NCBI GenBank assembly: GCA_016713825.1
Contig: JADJOJ010000011.1
Location: 186,001 to 250,000, forward strand
Source of the DNA: Candidatus Leptofilum gracile
Lineage (GTDB): Bacteria > Chloroflexota > Anaerolineae > Promineifilales > Promineifilaceae
Direction: 5' to 3'
Length of the DNA: 64,000 bases
The notes under the pieces are model-generated. The model was not told the origin of the DNA and did no database searches. It saw nothing but the letters and a program-made list of their open reading frames with translations. The position numbers and the translations under genes were made by a program. Shown in pieces: positions 41,555 through 49,861 of the stretch. How positions within the stretch are numbered: position 1 is the stretch's first letter; every line of letters begins with the position of its first letter.

Positions 41555-43411
41555 CTAATTGGTTGTTTTGTCTTCATTTACGGCCGTATCCATCTGCCAC
41601 AGCTGCTGCATTTCTTCACAGCGGCTCAGCAGCTCTTCCAGGGTGCCTTCGTCGGCGATACGGCCGTCTTTCAACACCACCACATGATCCGCCTGCCGCA
41701 AAGCGGTACGGCGGTGGCTCACAACGAGGCAGGTGGGAGATTGGAGATTGGAGATTGGAGATTGCGGGTCGTCATCTCCAATCTCCGATCTCCAATCTCC
41801 ATCAAACAATCTTTCCCACAAAACCTTCTCCGTCTCCACATCCAGCGCACTCGACAAATCGTCAAATACCAGCAGCTCCGGCTGGCGCACAAACATGCGG
41901 GCGGCGGCCACGCGCTGCGCCTGCCCGCCAGACAATCGCTGGCCGCGCGGCCCGACGACGGTGTCCAGACCATCCTCCATTTGCGCCAAATCTTGCTCGA
42001 AGACGGCCGTTTTCACCGCCCCCAGCACATCCACTTCACTCTCCGGCAGGCCCAGCAGCATGTTGTCTCGAATGCTTTCGCTGAACAGTCGGGGGATTTG
42101 CATGGTGGTGGCCACGCGAGGGGGCACCATGAAAGCGGCGGGATTGGGGACGGGACGGCCGTTCCACACAATCTCCCCCTCGTCCAAAGGCAACAACCCC
42201 AGCAGCAGCTTCAGCAGCGTCGTTTTGCCCGCGCCGATGCGCCCGGTGATCACCACAAACTGCCCCGCTTTCAGCGACAGGTTGATGTTGTGGACGCCGT
42301 TTTCGCTGCCGGGGTAGGTGAAGGTGAGATTGTTGACGGCCAGGCTTTCTAGCTTGTGCTCAGATGATTTTGGCGTGTATGGCAGCGGCGGCAAATTGCC
42401 ATCCAGGTGCAGTTCGCGCGGGGCGACGACAGCGCCGACCGGCGCACCCTGCATCATCGTCTCCATGCGCTGCGTGGAGACGCCCGCTTGCTTGTAGTTG
42501 GTAATCATTCGGCTAAAAATGCGGAAGAGCTGGGTGACGGGCCAGATGTACGCCGCAAACAGAGCAAAATCCCCCAGCGTAAAGCTGCCCAAATACATTT
42601 GCCGCGCCGCCAGCAGCAAAATCAGCCCCATGCCCAGTTCGATCGTGCCTGTGCTGAGGGCATCGACCAGCTGGGTGAGCAGCTTGTCGCGCACCATCGT
42701 TTGCTTGCGCTGCTCGTTGATTTCGCGAAAGCGGTCGATGACTCGCTCTTCGGCATTGGCCACTTTGAGCGCCTGGGTGCTGTTGAACATGTCGGCAATC
42801 ATGCCCGTCACCTGGCTGGTCGCTTCCCGGCTCGCTTTGCGATACCGCTTGGCCCGCTCGCCCAGGCGTTGGGCAATGCCCACCACAATCAGCAGCGGCA
42901 CAAACGTCCCCAGGGTCACCGGCACGCTGATTTGCAGCATAATCGTCACGGAAATGCCCGCGCTGATGAGCAGGCCAATCACGTCGTCCACGGCGACGAT
43001 GGCCATGAGCAGCTGATCGGTATCGTCGCGGAAGGTGCTGATTGCCTGGCCAGTGGACATGCTGGTGCCGTCTTCATTTTGCGGCAGTGGGCGGGAACCG
43101 GGCAGCTGCAAAATGCGGCCCAGCATGTTGGTGATGAGCAGGTCGAACGAGATGTACTGAAAGTTAATAAACGACCAGCCCGCCGCCATCTGCGAGGTGG
43201 CGGCGACAAAGGCGTATGCCAGTTGCAGCCCGACGATGGGCCACAGCGGCAGGGCAAAGCTGGCTTCCCCGGTGAGGCCATTGAAAAAGGCGCGCAAAAT
43301 CAGCCCCAGCGCGGTGGTGGCGGCAAAGTGAATCGAAATGGTGATGATGTCGGCGGCGTAATAGTTGGGCGTGAAGCGGATGAGCCGCCAGTAGTAAGAG
43401 AGTGTGTTCAT
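41555..43411 (-). CDS. ABC exporter half-transporter (membrane + ATPase), second subunit
   Basis: 618 residues from the ATG at 43411 (the frame opens at a TTG at 43429 within a repeat). An N-terminal six-helix exporter domain, then an ATPase with Walker A GRIGAGKTT, signature LSGGQAQRVA, Walker B LLVFDDLSSALD and H-loop VSHR. The catalytic Glu after Walker B is Asp, so one ATP site is degenerate. About 22 extra residues (GDWRSEIGDDDPQSPISNLQ) between the D-loop region and CLVVSHRR are encoded by an inserted palindromic repeat. With the gene just upstream it should form a heterodimeric exporter. Substrate unknown. Confidence 0.92.
   Translation of the reverse strand: MNTLSYYWRLIRFTPNYYAADIITISIHFAATTALGLILRAFFNGLTGEASFALPLWPIVGLQLAYAFVAATSQMAAGWSFINFQYISFDLLITNMLGRILQLPGSRPLPQNEDGTSMSTGQAISTFRDDTDQLLMAIVAVDDVIGLLISAGISVTIMLQISVPVTLGTFVPLLIVVGIAQRLGERAKRYRKASREATSQVTGMIADMFNSTQALKVANAEERVIDRFREINEQRKQTMVRDKLLTQLVDALSTGTIELGMGLILLLAARQMYLGSFTLGDFALFAAYIWPVTQLFRIFSRMITNYKQAGVSTQRMETMMQGAPVGAVVAPRELHLDGNLPPLPYTPKSSEHKLESLAVNNLTFTYPGSENGVHNINLSLKAGQFVVITGRIGAGKTTLLKLLLGLLPLDEGEIVWNGRPVPNPAAFMVPPRVATTMQIPRLFSESIRDNMLLGLPESEVDVLGAVKTAVFEQDLAQMEDGLDTVVGPRGQRLSGGQAQRVAAARMFVRQPELLVFDDLSSALDVETEKVLWERLFDGDWRSEIGDDDPQSPISNLQSPTCLVVSHRRTALRQADHVVVLKDGRIADEGTLEELLSRCEEMQQLWQMDTAVNEDKTTN
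41734..41800. repeat. In-frame 'GAGATTGGA' palindrome inside the ABC gene
   Basis: Left arm of four GGAGATT units (41735-41762), loop GCGGGTCGTC, right arm of ATCTCC units (41774-41800). It has the same loop as the intergenic copy at 29045-29080. The insertion is a multiple of three in effect, since the ATPase frame continues on both sides. Confidence 0.92.
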
Positions 43412-43414
43412 AGT

Positions 43415-43625
43415 GGGAAAATTACTCAATTACCAATTACTAAGTAAAGTGCAGAAAGTTTTTGAAAAATAATCATCAAAGATTTCACAGATTTCGCAGA
43501 TTTAGAGGAAAAAATCTGTCTAATCTGCGAAATCTGTTGATAAAGAATTTTGAAAACTTTTTTCCAATCACTTAATTACTGCCTGTAATTGGGTAATTGG
43601 GTAATTGGGTAATTAGGTAATTGCC
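43415..43625. repeat. Nested palindrome between the ABC genes
   Basis: Outer arms are AATTACTCAATTACC-like (43420s) and iterated AATTGGGTAATTGGG (43590-43625). Inside lie arms AAGTTTTTGAAAA / TTTTGAAAACTT, and at the centre the CACAGATTTCGCAGATT / AATCTGCGAAATCTG hairpin (43485-43545). Three unrelated word families are thus nested concentrically in one spacer. Confidence 0.82.
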
Positions 43626-45412
43626 TCCTCCAATCCCGTCACCAGCAGTTGGGCGAACTGGGAGGCTGGGTCGGCGGCGAGGTGGGTGCGACGGCCGTAT
43701 TCCACAATACGGCCGTTCCCCAAAATCAGTATCTCGTCGGCCCGCTGTACGGTGGCCAGCCGGTGGGCCACGATGATGCCCGTGCGGTTGGCCAGCAGCT
43801 TGTCAATCGCCCGCTCGATCTTCAGCTCGGTCACCGGGTCCAGCCGGGACGACGCCTCATCCATGATCACCAGCCCCGGATCGGCCAAAAAGACGCGGAC
43901 GAAGGCTAGCAATTGCGCTTCCCCGGCGCTCAGGCTGGCGTCCGCTTGCAGTGGCGAATCGAGGCCGCTGGGCAGGCTGTCCAGCCACGGCATCAGCCCC
44001 AGATCGTCGAGGACGGCCAAAATTTGGGCGTCGCTGATGGTGGGGTCGAACAAGGTTAGATTGTCCCGCACGCTGGCGTGGAACAGCTGCACCTCCTGCG
44101 TCACCAGCCCGATGTGGCGGCGCAGTTCAGCTTGTTTGGCGTGGCGCAAATCGAACCGATGGCCATCTGTGCCCAGCAAAATTGCGCCGTCGGTGGGGTC
44201 GTAAAAGCGGAAGAGCAGCTTGGTGAGAGTGGATTTGCCGCTGCCGGTGCGCCCCAGCAGCCCCAGCACCGTGCCGGGCGCGAGGCTAAAATTGAGGTCT
44301 TGCAAAATCAGCGTGTCCGGGTCGTCGGCGTAGAAAAAGGAGACGTGGTCGAAGGTAACGGCCAGTGGGCCTGCGGCCACGCCCACGCCGGGGCCATCGT
44401 GCATGGTGGGCTGCTCCGCTTGCAGCAGCATGATGCGGCGGATGCTGGCAGCGGCCTTTTGCAAATCTTCAATCTGCCGATTGATGCTCCACAGTGGCTC
44501 TTTGATGACATCGATGTAGTAAAAAATGAGGTAAATGCCGCCGATGCTCAGCGTGCCCTCGCGAAAAAGGGTGGTGCCAAAAATGTGGGCGGCGATGTAG
44601 GCCAGGGTAAAAACGCCCAGCGGCAAATTCCAGACGAAGACGTTGACTTTGATGGCGCTGCGCATCCGCTGCCACCGTTCGCGCCCCAGGCGGAGCATTT
44701 TTTGCAGCACGTACGGCTCGCCGCCAGCGGTGCGGATTGTTTCCATGCCGGTGAGCCACTCTTCGAGGAAGCCAAAGAGCTCCGCTTCGGTCTGGCGCAG
44801 CGCCTCCCAGCGGGGCACGGTGAGGGTGCGCAAATAGTTGAGCGCCAGTACGCCGAGGAGGGAAACGGCCGTAATCGACACCCCCACCCGCCAATCCACC
44901 AGCCAGAGCAGCACAATGACCCCCACCAGCAGCAGCACGTTGCTGGTGAGCTGGATAAACAGCTGCGAGAAGAAGTTGGCCAGCTTGTTCACGTCGCCAT
45001 CGACGCGCTCGATCAGTTCGCCCGGCTTGTGCTGCTTGTGGAACGCCATATCCAGCCGCAGGCAGTGGAGGGCGAGATCGGCGCGGAGCGCGTTGGTGGC
45101 GGTCCAGGCGACGTTTTCACCGACGTAAACGGCCGTTAGCGCAATCACCTGCCGCACAATGGCCACGCCCATGAACAGGGCGGCGGCTCCCAAAAGATTG
45201 TTGAGACCTTGCTGGAAAGCGGCCGTGCCGTTGGCCACAGGTTCACTGGCCACGTCGATAAAATATTTCACGATCTGCGGGTTGGCGAGCTGCAAACCGA
45301 TGCTGACAGCCAGCAGCAGCGCCAGCCAGAGCACCGTCTTTTTTTGCGGTTTCAGGTAGTTGGCCAACAAATCCCAGTACGGTTTGATGGGCACGTTGAG
45401 TTTTTGTAACAT
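43613..45412 (-). CDS. ABC exporter half-transporter, first subunit
   Basis: 599 residues: six-helix membrane domain (1-310) and an ATPase with Walker A GRTGSGKST, Q-loop VTQEVQLF, Walker B LVIMDEASSRLD with the catalytic Glu present, and H-loop VAHR. Its signature reads LSAGEAQLLA in place of LSGGQ. The partner has a canonical signature but a degenerate Walker B, so the two subunits likely form one consensus and one degenerate ATP site, as in known heterodimeric exporters. Promoter side carries a hairpin and a terminator-like structure. Confidence 0.92.
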   Translation of the reverse strand: MLQKLNVPIKPYWDLLANYLKPQKKTVLWLALLLAVSIGLQLANPQIVKYFIDVASEPVANGTAAFQQGLNNLLGAAALFMGVAIVRQVIALTAVYVGENVAWTATNALRADLALHCLRLDMAFHKQHKPGELIERVDGDVNKLANFFSQLFIQLTSNVLLLVGVIVLLWLVDWRVGVSITAVSLLGVLALNYLRTLTVPRWEALRQTEAELFGFLEEWLTGMETIRTAGGEPYVLQKMLRLGRERWQRMRSAIKVNVFVWNLPLGVFTLAYIAAHIFGTTLFREGTLSIGGIYLIFYYIDVIKEPLWSINRQIEDLQKAAASIRRIMLLQAEQPTMHDGPGVGVAAGPLAVTFDHVSFFYADDPDTLILQDLNFSLAPGTVLGLLGRTGSGKSTLTKLLFRFYDPTDGAILLGTDGHRFDLRHAKQAELRRHIGLVTQEVQLFHASVRDNLTLFDPTISDAQILAVLDDLGLMPWLDSLPSGLDSPLQADASLSAGEAQLLAFVRVFLADPGLVIMDEASSRLDPVTELKIERAIDKLLANRTGIIVAHRLATVQRADEILILGNGRIVEYGRRTHLAADPASQFAQLLVTGLEEAIT

Positions 45413-45427
45413 GATTGTTTGCGCGTT

Positions 45428-45485
45428 AGACCTGACAAGTTTATTGTCATTGAGGCTACTTGCACTTGCAAAACCTGTCAGGTCT
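45428..45485. repeat. 'AGACCTGACAAGTTT' hairpin upstream of the ABC operon
   Basis: AGACCTGACAAGTTT (45428-45442) and AAACCTGTCAGGTCT (45471-45485) pair with one mismatch, 28 bases apart, immediately upstream of the first ABC gene. Confidence 0.8.
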
Positions 45486-45513
45486 TTAAGGTCTGGGTTG
45501 GCGATTCTTCCGA

Positions 45514-45543
45514 CAAAAAAAGCCCCGCACGGTTGATGCGGGG
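45514..45543 (-). terminator. Terminator-like hairpin in the ABC operon leader
   Basis: GCCCCGCA (45522-45529) and TGCGGGGC (45536-45543) with an A-run at 45514-45521 that becomes T7 on the minus strand. It lies about 100 bp upstream of the first ABC gene in the direction of its transcription, so it could attenuate that operon, or end an unseen small transcript. Confidence 0.6.
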
Positions 45544-45593
45544 CAAACTGTTGGGGCGATTTTACCTGGGGGGGAAACGGCCGTCAATCTTTG

Positions 45594-45650
45594 ATTTCCC
45601 CGGAAACTGCTTACAAGGATGCCCCCCCACCCAACCGTTTCCGGGGAAAT
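45594..45650. repeat. 'ATTTCCCCGGAAAC' inverted repeat
   Basis: ATTTCCCCGGAAAC (45594-45607) and GTTTCCGGGGAAAT (45637-45650) are perfect complements in the divergent spacer between the ABC operon and the aldo/keto reductase. Together with the two structures above it fills the 343-bp gene-free region 45413-45755. Confidence 0.85.
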
Positions 45651-45755
45651 GCACTGCATTCGTGATGATTTTTTTGGCCACGTCCGGTAAACTCAGGAGA
45701 AATGTTTACGTTGGTCGATTTTTGAAAATTGGCCTACCAGATTAGGAGCTAAAGC

Positions 45756-46753
45756 ATGGAATATCGCAGTTTAGGAAAATCTGGCCTGAAGGTCAGTGCA
45801 TTATCGTTTGGCTCGTGGGTGACATTTAGCACCCAGGCCGATGTGGATTTAGCCGCCGACATGATGAAGTCCGCTTACGATGCGGGCGTTAACTTTTTGA
45901 TAACGCCGAGGTTTACGCGCATGGTAAATCGGAAGAGATCATGGGCGAGGTGTTTAAGCGGATGGGCTGGCGACGGGACAGCTACATCGTCTCTAGCAAG
46001 GTGTACGGCGGGGCGATTGCCAATCCCGGCCCCAACCAGCGCGGCTTGAGCCGCAAGCACATCATCGAGGCGTGTCACCAGGCGATGGCGCGGTTGCAGG
46101 TGGAGTACCTGGACCTCTACTTCTGCCATCGTCCCGACCCGGAAGTGCCGATGGAAGAAGTAGTGCGCAGCATGAACACGCTGATCGAGCAGGGCAAGGT
46201 GTTTTATTGGGGCACCTCTGAATGGTCGGCGCAGCAGCTGATGGAGGCTCATTCTGTGGCGCGGCAGTACAACCTGATCCCGCCGACGATGGAGCAGCCG
46301 CAGTACCACATGTTCCATCGCTATCGGTTTGAGGTGGAATACGGCCGTCTCTACGACAAAATCGGCCTGGGCACCACCATCTGGTCGCCGCTGGCTTCTG
46401 GCCTGCTCACTGGCAAGTACAACAACGGCATCCCCGCAGATTCCCGCGTCAATTTGCCTGGCTACGAATGGTTGAAGGCGATGTTTGAGAGCGAAGAAGG
46501 GCAAAAGCGGCTGCAATCCGTGCGCGATCTGGTGCCGATTGCCGAAGAGCTGGGCACAACGATGCCCCGCCTGGCCATTGCCTGGTGCCTCAAGAACCCC
46601 AACGTCAGCACGGTCATCACCGGCGCGTCCAAAGTGGCGCAGGTGGAAGAAAACATGAAGGCGCTGGACCTGGTGCCCCAGCTCACCGACGATGTGATGG
46701 CGAAAATCGAAACCGTTCTGGCCAACAAACCAGAACCGATGGAATTCCAGTAA
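45756..46753 (+). pseudogene. Aldo/keto reductase, frameshifted
   Basis: A full-length NADP-dependent aldo/keto reductase (Kv-beta / YghZ-like) split by one lost base. The first frame gives MEYRSLGKSGLKVSALSFGS to DAGVNF; the second continues GEVFKRMGWRRDSYIVSSKV, DLYFCHRPD, the substrate and cofactor blocks and the C-terminal VITGASKVAQVEENM. The break is at a T5 run (45894-45898); six T would read NFFDNAEVY, restoring the catalytic Asp and Tyr. As with the esterase, an assembly error in a homopolymer is as likely as true inactivation. Confidence 0.87.
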
Positions 46754-46766
46754 AATTTTGAGCGAA

Positions 46767-46799
46767 AGGTGCGACGCACTTCAAAAGTGCGTCGCACCT
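46767..46799 (+). terminator. Perfect hairpin after the aldo/keto reductase
   Basis: AGGTGCGACGCACTT and AAGTGCGTCGCACCT are perfect 15-bp arms around CAA, 13 bp past the stop codon. No T-run follows, so it may act as a processing or weak termination hairpin. Confidence 0.65.
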
Positions 46800-46835
46800 G
46801 GTTACAACTTTTCAATCAAAAATCAAAAAGGAAAG

Positions 46836-46863
46836 CAGCCACCCTTTGCGGTGGCTGTTATTT
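46836..46863 (+). terminator. Rho-independent terminator-like hairpin before the MFS gene
   Basis: CAGCCACC / GGTGGCTG with loop CTTTGC, followed by TTATTTT. It ends nine bases before the MFS start, so it would either stop readthrough or lie in the leader of the MFS mRNA. Confidence 0.7.
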
Positions 46864-46871
46864 TGTTGGTG

Positions 46872-48008
46872 ATGGAAAACTCAATGTTGACGACACGGCG
46901 GCTGTCGCCGCTGACCACGGCGACGGGGCTGCTTAGTTTTGTGCTGGTGGGCGCGTCGCAGGCGATGTATGGCCCGGCGCTGCCTGGCCTGACGCAAACG
47001 TTTAACTTGCAGCCCGGCGCGGCTGGGCTGATGGTGAGTGTCCACAATGCCGGGGCGGTGCTGGGGGTGTTGAGCGCGGTGCCGCTGGCCCGACTGGCAG
47101 TGGCGCGCTGGCGGGTGGGCGCTTCTTTTGCGCTGCTGGGGCTGGGGGCGCTGCTGGTTGGTGCGGCGTTTAGCTGGCCGCTGACGCTGGCGGGCGGCCT
47201 GGTGATTGGTATTGCTTTTGGGGCGTTGGTGGGCAGCATCAACGGGCTGTTTGCGGTGGGATACGGCCGTCGCAGCCCCGCCATGGTCAATTTGCTGAAC
47301 GCCATTTTTGGCATCGGGGCGATCTTGAGCCCGCTGCTGTTTTTGCTGGATTTTGACAGGTGGACGGGGCCATTTTTTGTGTTGGCGGGGATTACGGCCG
47401 TTCTGCTCCCCTTCGGCCTGCTGATGGATGATCGTTTGCCCGTGGCTGATAATCTTCAGCTGCCTACCCAGAAAAAGCGGGGTGTGGTGCTGGCGTTTAT
47501 GCTGCTGCTGGGGCTGGGCGTGGCGGTGGAAGCCAGCACCGTGGGCTACGCCACCACCTACCTGATTGCTGTCGGCGTTTCGCTGGAGCAGGCAACAACG
47601 GCCACCTCCCTCTTTTTCCTGCTGTTCACCTTTGGCCGATTGGCCGCCATTCCGCTGAGTTTGCGCCTGAAGCCGCACCAAATTGTGCTTGGCAGTCTGG
47701 TGCTGACTGGTTCCCTGCTGCTGGTGGCCAACATCACCAGCCTGGCTCCGGTAGCGGTGGTGCTGCTGGGCAGCAGCATTGCCGTTTACTTTCCCAACTG
47801 TTTCAATTGGGCCAATGCGGTTTCTGGCGCAGGCGGCAGCACGCCGTACATCATGGCGGGCACGCTGCTGGGCGGCGCGTTTGGCCCAGCGATTGTGGCC
47901 CAAATTGTGCCGCTGGTGGGGGAAGGGGCGATAATGGCGATTATTGGTGGGATCAGCGTGCTGGCGCTGTTGATGGGTGCCTGGGTGAAGGTGCGCATCG
48001 CTATCTGA
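46872..48008 (+). CDS. MFS transporter
   Basis: 378-residue, 12-helix major facilitator. VLVGASQAMYGPALPGLTQTF and the MVSVHNAGAVLGVLSAVPLA block are typical of the FucP/YhhS-like sugar or drug MFS branch. Substrate unknown. The frame is open from 46758, but that part runs through two hairpins, so I start at the ATG at 46872 (46884 also possible). The next gene starts 4 bp after the stop, so they are probably one operon with two SRPBCC proteins. Confidence 0.85.
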   Translation: MENSMLTTRRLSPLTTATGLLSFVLVGASQAMYGPALPGLTQTFNLQPGAAGLMVSVHNAGAVLGVLSAVPLARLAVARWRVGASFALLGLGALLVGAAFSWPLTLAGGLVIGIAFGALVGSINGLFAVGYGRRSPAMVNLLNAIFGIGAILSPLLFLLDFDRWTGPFFVLAGITAVLLPFGLLMDDRLPVADNLQLPTQKKRGVVLAFMLLLGLGVAVEASTVGYATTYLIAVGVSLEQATTATSLFFLLFTFGRLAAIPLSLRLKPHQIVLGSLVLTGSLLLVANITSLAPVAVVLLGSSIAVYFPNCFNWANAVSGAGGSTPYIMAGTLLGGAFGPAIVAQIVPLVGEGAIMAIIGGISVLALLMGAWVKVRIAI

Positions 48009-48011
48009 ACG

Positions 48012-48545
48012 GTGGCATTGGATAAAAAAATGTGGTTGAAGCAGCACCAAATTGAAAGCGAAACGGCCGTTCGCGCCCCCGCCGAACTGGTTTGGCAGCA
48101 CGCCACAGAGGTGGATATCGCCTCGTTTGAGCATCCAGCTTATCTGGCGCTGCTGGACATCCCCAAGCCGCTGCGGGCGGAAATTACCAGGGCAGGCGTT
48201 GGGGGCAGGCGCGTGGCTTTTTTTGCAAACGGCCGTACCTTCACCCAGACCATCACCACCTGGCAGCCGCACACCCAGTACGAATTTACTTTTCAGGCCA
48301 GTCCCAATTTCCGCGTGGGCTATTTGCTAGATTTGGCTGATGGGCCATTCCAGATGAAGTCTGGTTCTTACCGCATTGTGCCGCAGGGCGAAGGTGTGCA
48401 GCTTTTTTTGGCCAGCACGTATCAGCTGCGCGGCTTTTGGGGCTACTGTTTGGCTTTGCCCGTGCGATTGGTGCTGAATGTGTTCCAGCGCTACTTGCTG
48501 CGCGGCATCCGGGCCAATGCGGAGCGGGAGGCGGGCGATGCCTAG
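48012..48545 (+). CDS. SRPBCC-fold protein 1
   Basis: 177 residues from a GTG at 48012; an ATG at 48030 (MWLKQHQIESETAV) is the alternative. The START/SRPBCC helix-grip fold is suggested by VRAPAELVWQHATEVDIASF, TQTITTWQPHTQYEFTF and a long C-terminal helix (LVLNVFQRYLLRGIRANAER). These proteins bind hydrophobic ligands or act as cyclases. The stop overlaps the next SRPBCC gene by 8 bp, so the two are likely a paired heteromer. Confidence 0.75.
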   Translation: MALDKKMWLKQHQIESETAVRAPAELVWQHATEVDIASFEHPAYLALLDIPKPLRAEITRAGVGGRRVAFFANGRTFTQTITTWQPHTQYEFTFQASPNFRVGYLLDLADGPFQMKSGSYRIVPQGEGVQLFLASTYQLRGFWGYCLALPVRLVLNVFQRYLLRGIRANAEREAGDA

Positions 48546-48993
48546 GGAGTCGGTGTCGGTGGAGGTGGCGGCAGATTGTACGGCCGTTTTCAACCTCATG
48601 CACGATTACGACCGTCGCCTGGCGTGGGACACGCTGCTGAGCAAGGCAGTGTTGCTGGACGGGGCTGCCGAAGCGGGGCTGGGGGTGCGCTCTTTGTGCG
48701 TTGGCACTTGGCGCGGGCTGTTTTTGCCGCTGGAAACCGAATACATTCGTTTTGAGCCGGGCGTGGCAGCGGCCGTTTCCCTTACCAACCAGCCACTGTT
48801 TTTTGAAGCGTTTGCCGCCACCATCCGCCATGAATCACTGGGGGGAAATCGTTCCCGCGTCACCTACATCTACTTTTTTCGGGCGCGGCCCCGGCTGCTG
48901 GCGCCGCTGTTGGAACCGGTGATGAACGTGCTGCTGAAGCGGGAGACGCAAAAGCGGCTTGACGCATTGCGCCATTACCTGGCGCGGATGTGA
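48538..48993 (+). CDS. SRPBCC-fold protein 2
   Basis: 151 residues. SVSVEVAADCTAVFNLMHDYD and LSKAVLLDGAAEAGLGVRS at the N-terminus, RVTYIYFFRARPRLLAPLLE and a C-terminal helix (KRETQKRLDALRHYLARM) match the polyketide cyclase/START-like fold. Its ATG lies inside the end of protein 1 (ATGCCTAG). Both are co-oriented with the MFS gene upstream. Function not known. Confidence 0.75.
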   Translation: MPRESVSVEVAADCTAVFNLMHDYDRRLAWDTLLSKAVLLDGAAEAGLGVRSLCVGTWRGLFLPLETEYIRFEPGVAAAVSLTNQPLFFEAFAATIRHESLGGNRSRVTYIYFFRARPRLLAPLLEPVMNVLLKRETQKRLDALRHYLARM

Positions 48994-49066
48994 TAAAATA
49001 GCTTCCGTTCTACCCAAACCAGAGGGGCGCCAGAACGGCCGTCCTCGCCACCAAAAGAAGTTCTTC

Positions 49067-49783
49067 ATGCTAAAAGCCATCCTTTTTGATTTAGATGATA
49101 CCCTGCTGGGCAACGACATGGACCGTTTTTTGCCCGGTTATTTTGATTTGCTGGGCCGGTTTGCTGAAAAATATTTGCCGCGTGACCAGTTTTTGCCGGA
49201 GTTACTGGCCAGCACCGAGGCGATGATCCGCAACGTGGACCCGGCGTTGAGCAATCGGGACGTTTTCTGGCAAACGTTTGAACAGCGCACCGGGCTGGAT
49301 TCTGCGGAGCTGGAGGCATTTTTTGAGCAGTTTTACCGCAACCAGTTTTTGCAATTGCGTAGCCGGACGGAGAAACGGCCGTTTGCCCCCCAACTCGTGC
49401 AATTTTGCCTGGATCACAACCTGAAGGTGGTGGTGGCCACCAATCCGCTTTTTCCCCTCATCGCCATCGAGGCGCGGCTGGATTGGGCCGGGCTGCCGCT
49501 GGACGAATACGATTTTGCCCTGGTGACTGGCTACGAAAATATGCACGCCGCCAAGCCGCAGACCGCCTACTACAGCGAAATCCTGGCCAAAATTGGCTGT
49601 GCGCCAGAAGAAGCGCTCATGGTGGGCAACGATTGGGAAGCCGACATTTTGCCCGCGCACCGTGCGGGGCTACAAACCTTTTGGCTGTCGCTCGATGGGG
49701 AAGCGCCGCCCGCGGATTTGGTGGTGCCATACGGCCGTACCCTCCAAGACGTACACACCTTCATAAAATCGCATCTGGCATAA
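49067..49783 (+). CDS. HAD-superfamily hydrolase
   Basis: 238-residue haloacid dehalogenase-like phosphatase. Motif I LFDLDDTLL (nucleophile and acid Asp), motif II VVVATNP, motif III Lys in NMHAAKPQTAYY and motif IV VGNDWEADILPA. A helical cap lies between motifs I and II. Substrate not determined. The frame opens at 48959, within the previous gene; the ATG at 49067 begins directly before the motif. Ends next to a palindromic repeat and converges with the PfkB kinase. Confidence 0.9.
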   Translation: MLKAILFDLDDTLLGNDMDRFLPGYFDLLGRFAEKYLPRDQFLPELLASTEAMIRNVDPALSNRDVFWQTFEQRTGLDSAELEAFFEQFYRNQFLQLRSRTEKRPFAPQLVQFCLDHNLKVVVATNPLFPLIAIEARLDWAGLPLDEYDFALVTGYENMHAAKPQTAYYSEILAKIGCAPEEALMVGNDWEADILPAHRAGLQTFWLSLDGEAPPADLVVPYGRTLQDVHTFIKSHLA

Positions 49784-49803
49784 GGTTCGCCTACCGCTTT
49801 TTT

Positions 49804-49861
49804 TACCGCAGAGAGCGCAGAGAAAGAAAAAAAACTTTGCGTCCTCCGCGCTCTTTGCGGT
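49804..49861. repeat. 'CCGCAGAGAGCGCAGAG' palindrome, copy 1
   Basis: ACCGCAGAGAGCGCAGAG and CTCCGCGCTCTTTGCGGT are arms of a long hairpin with an A/T-rich centre, between convergent genes. Further copies are at 55487-55567 and 58476-58545. This family is frequent in environmental bacterial genomes. Confidence 0.85.

Noticed and set aside
43411..43429. TTG start for the second ABC subunit
   Set aside because: It lies inside the AATTGGG-type repeat; the ATG six codons later is more likely.
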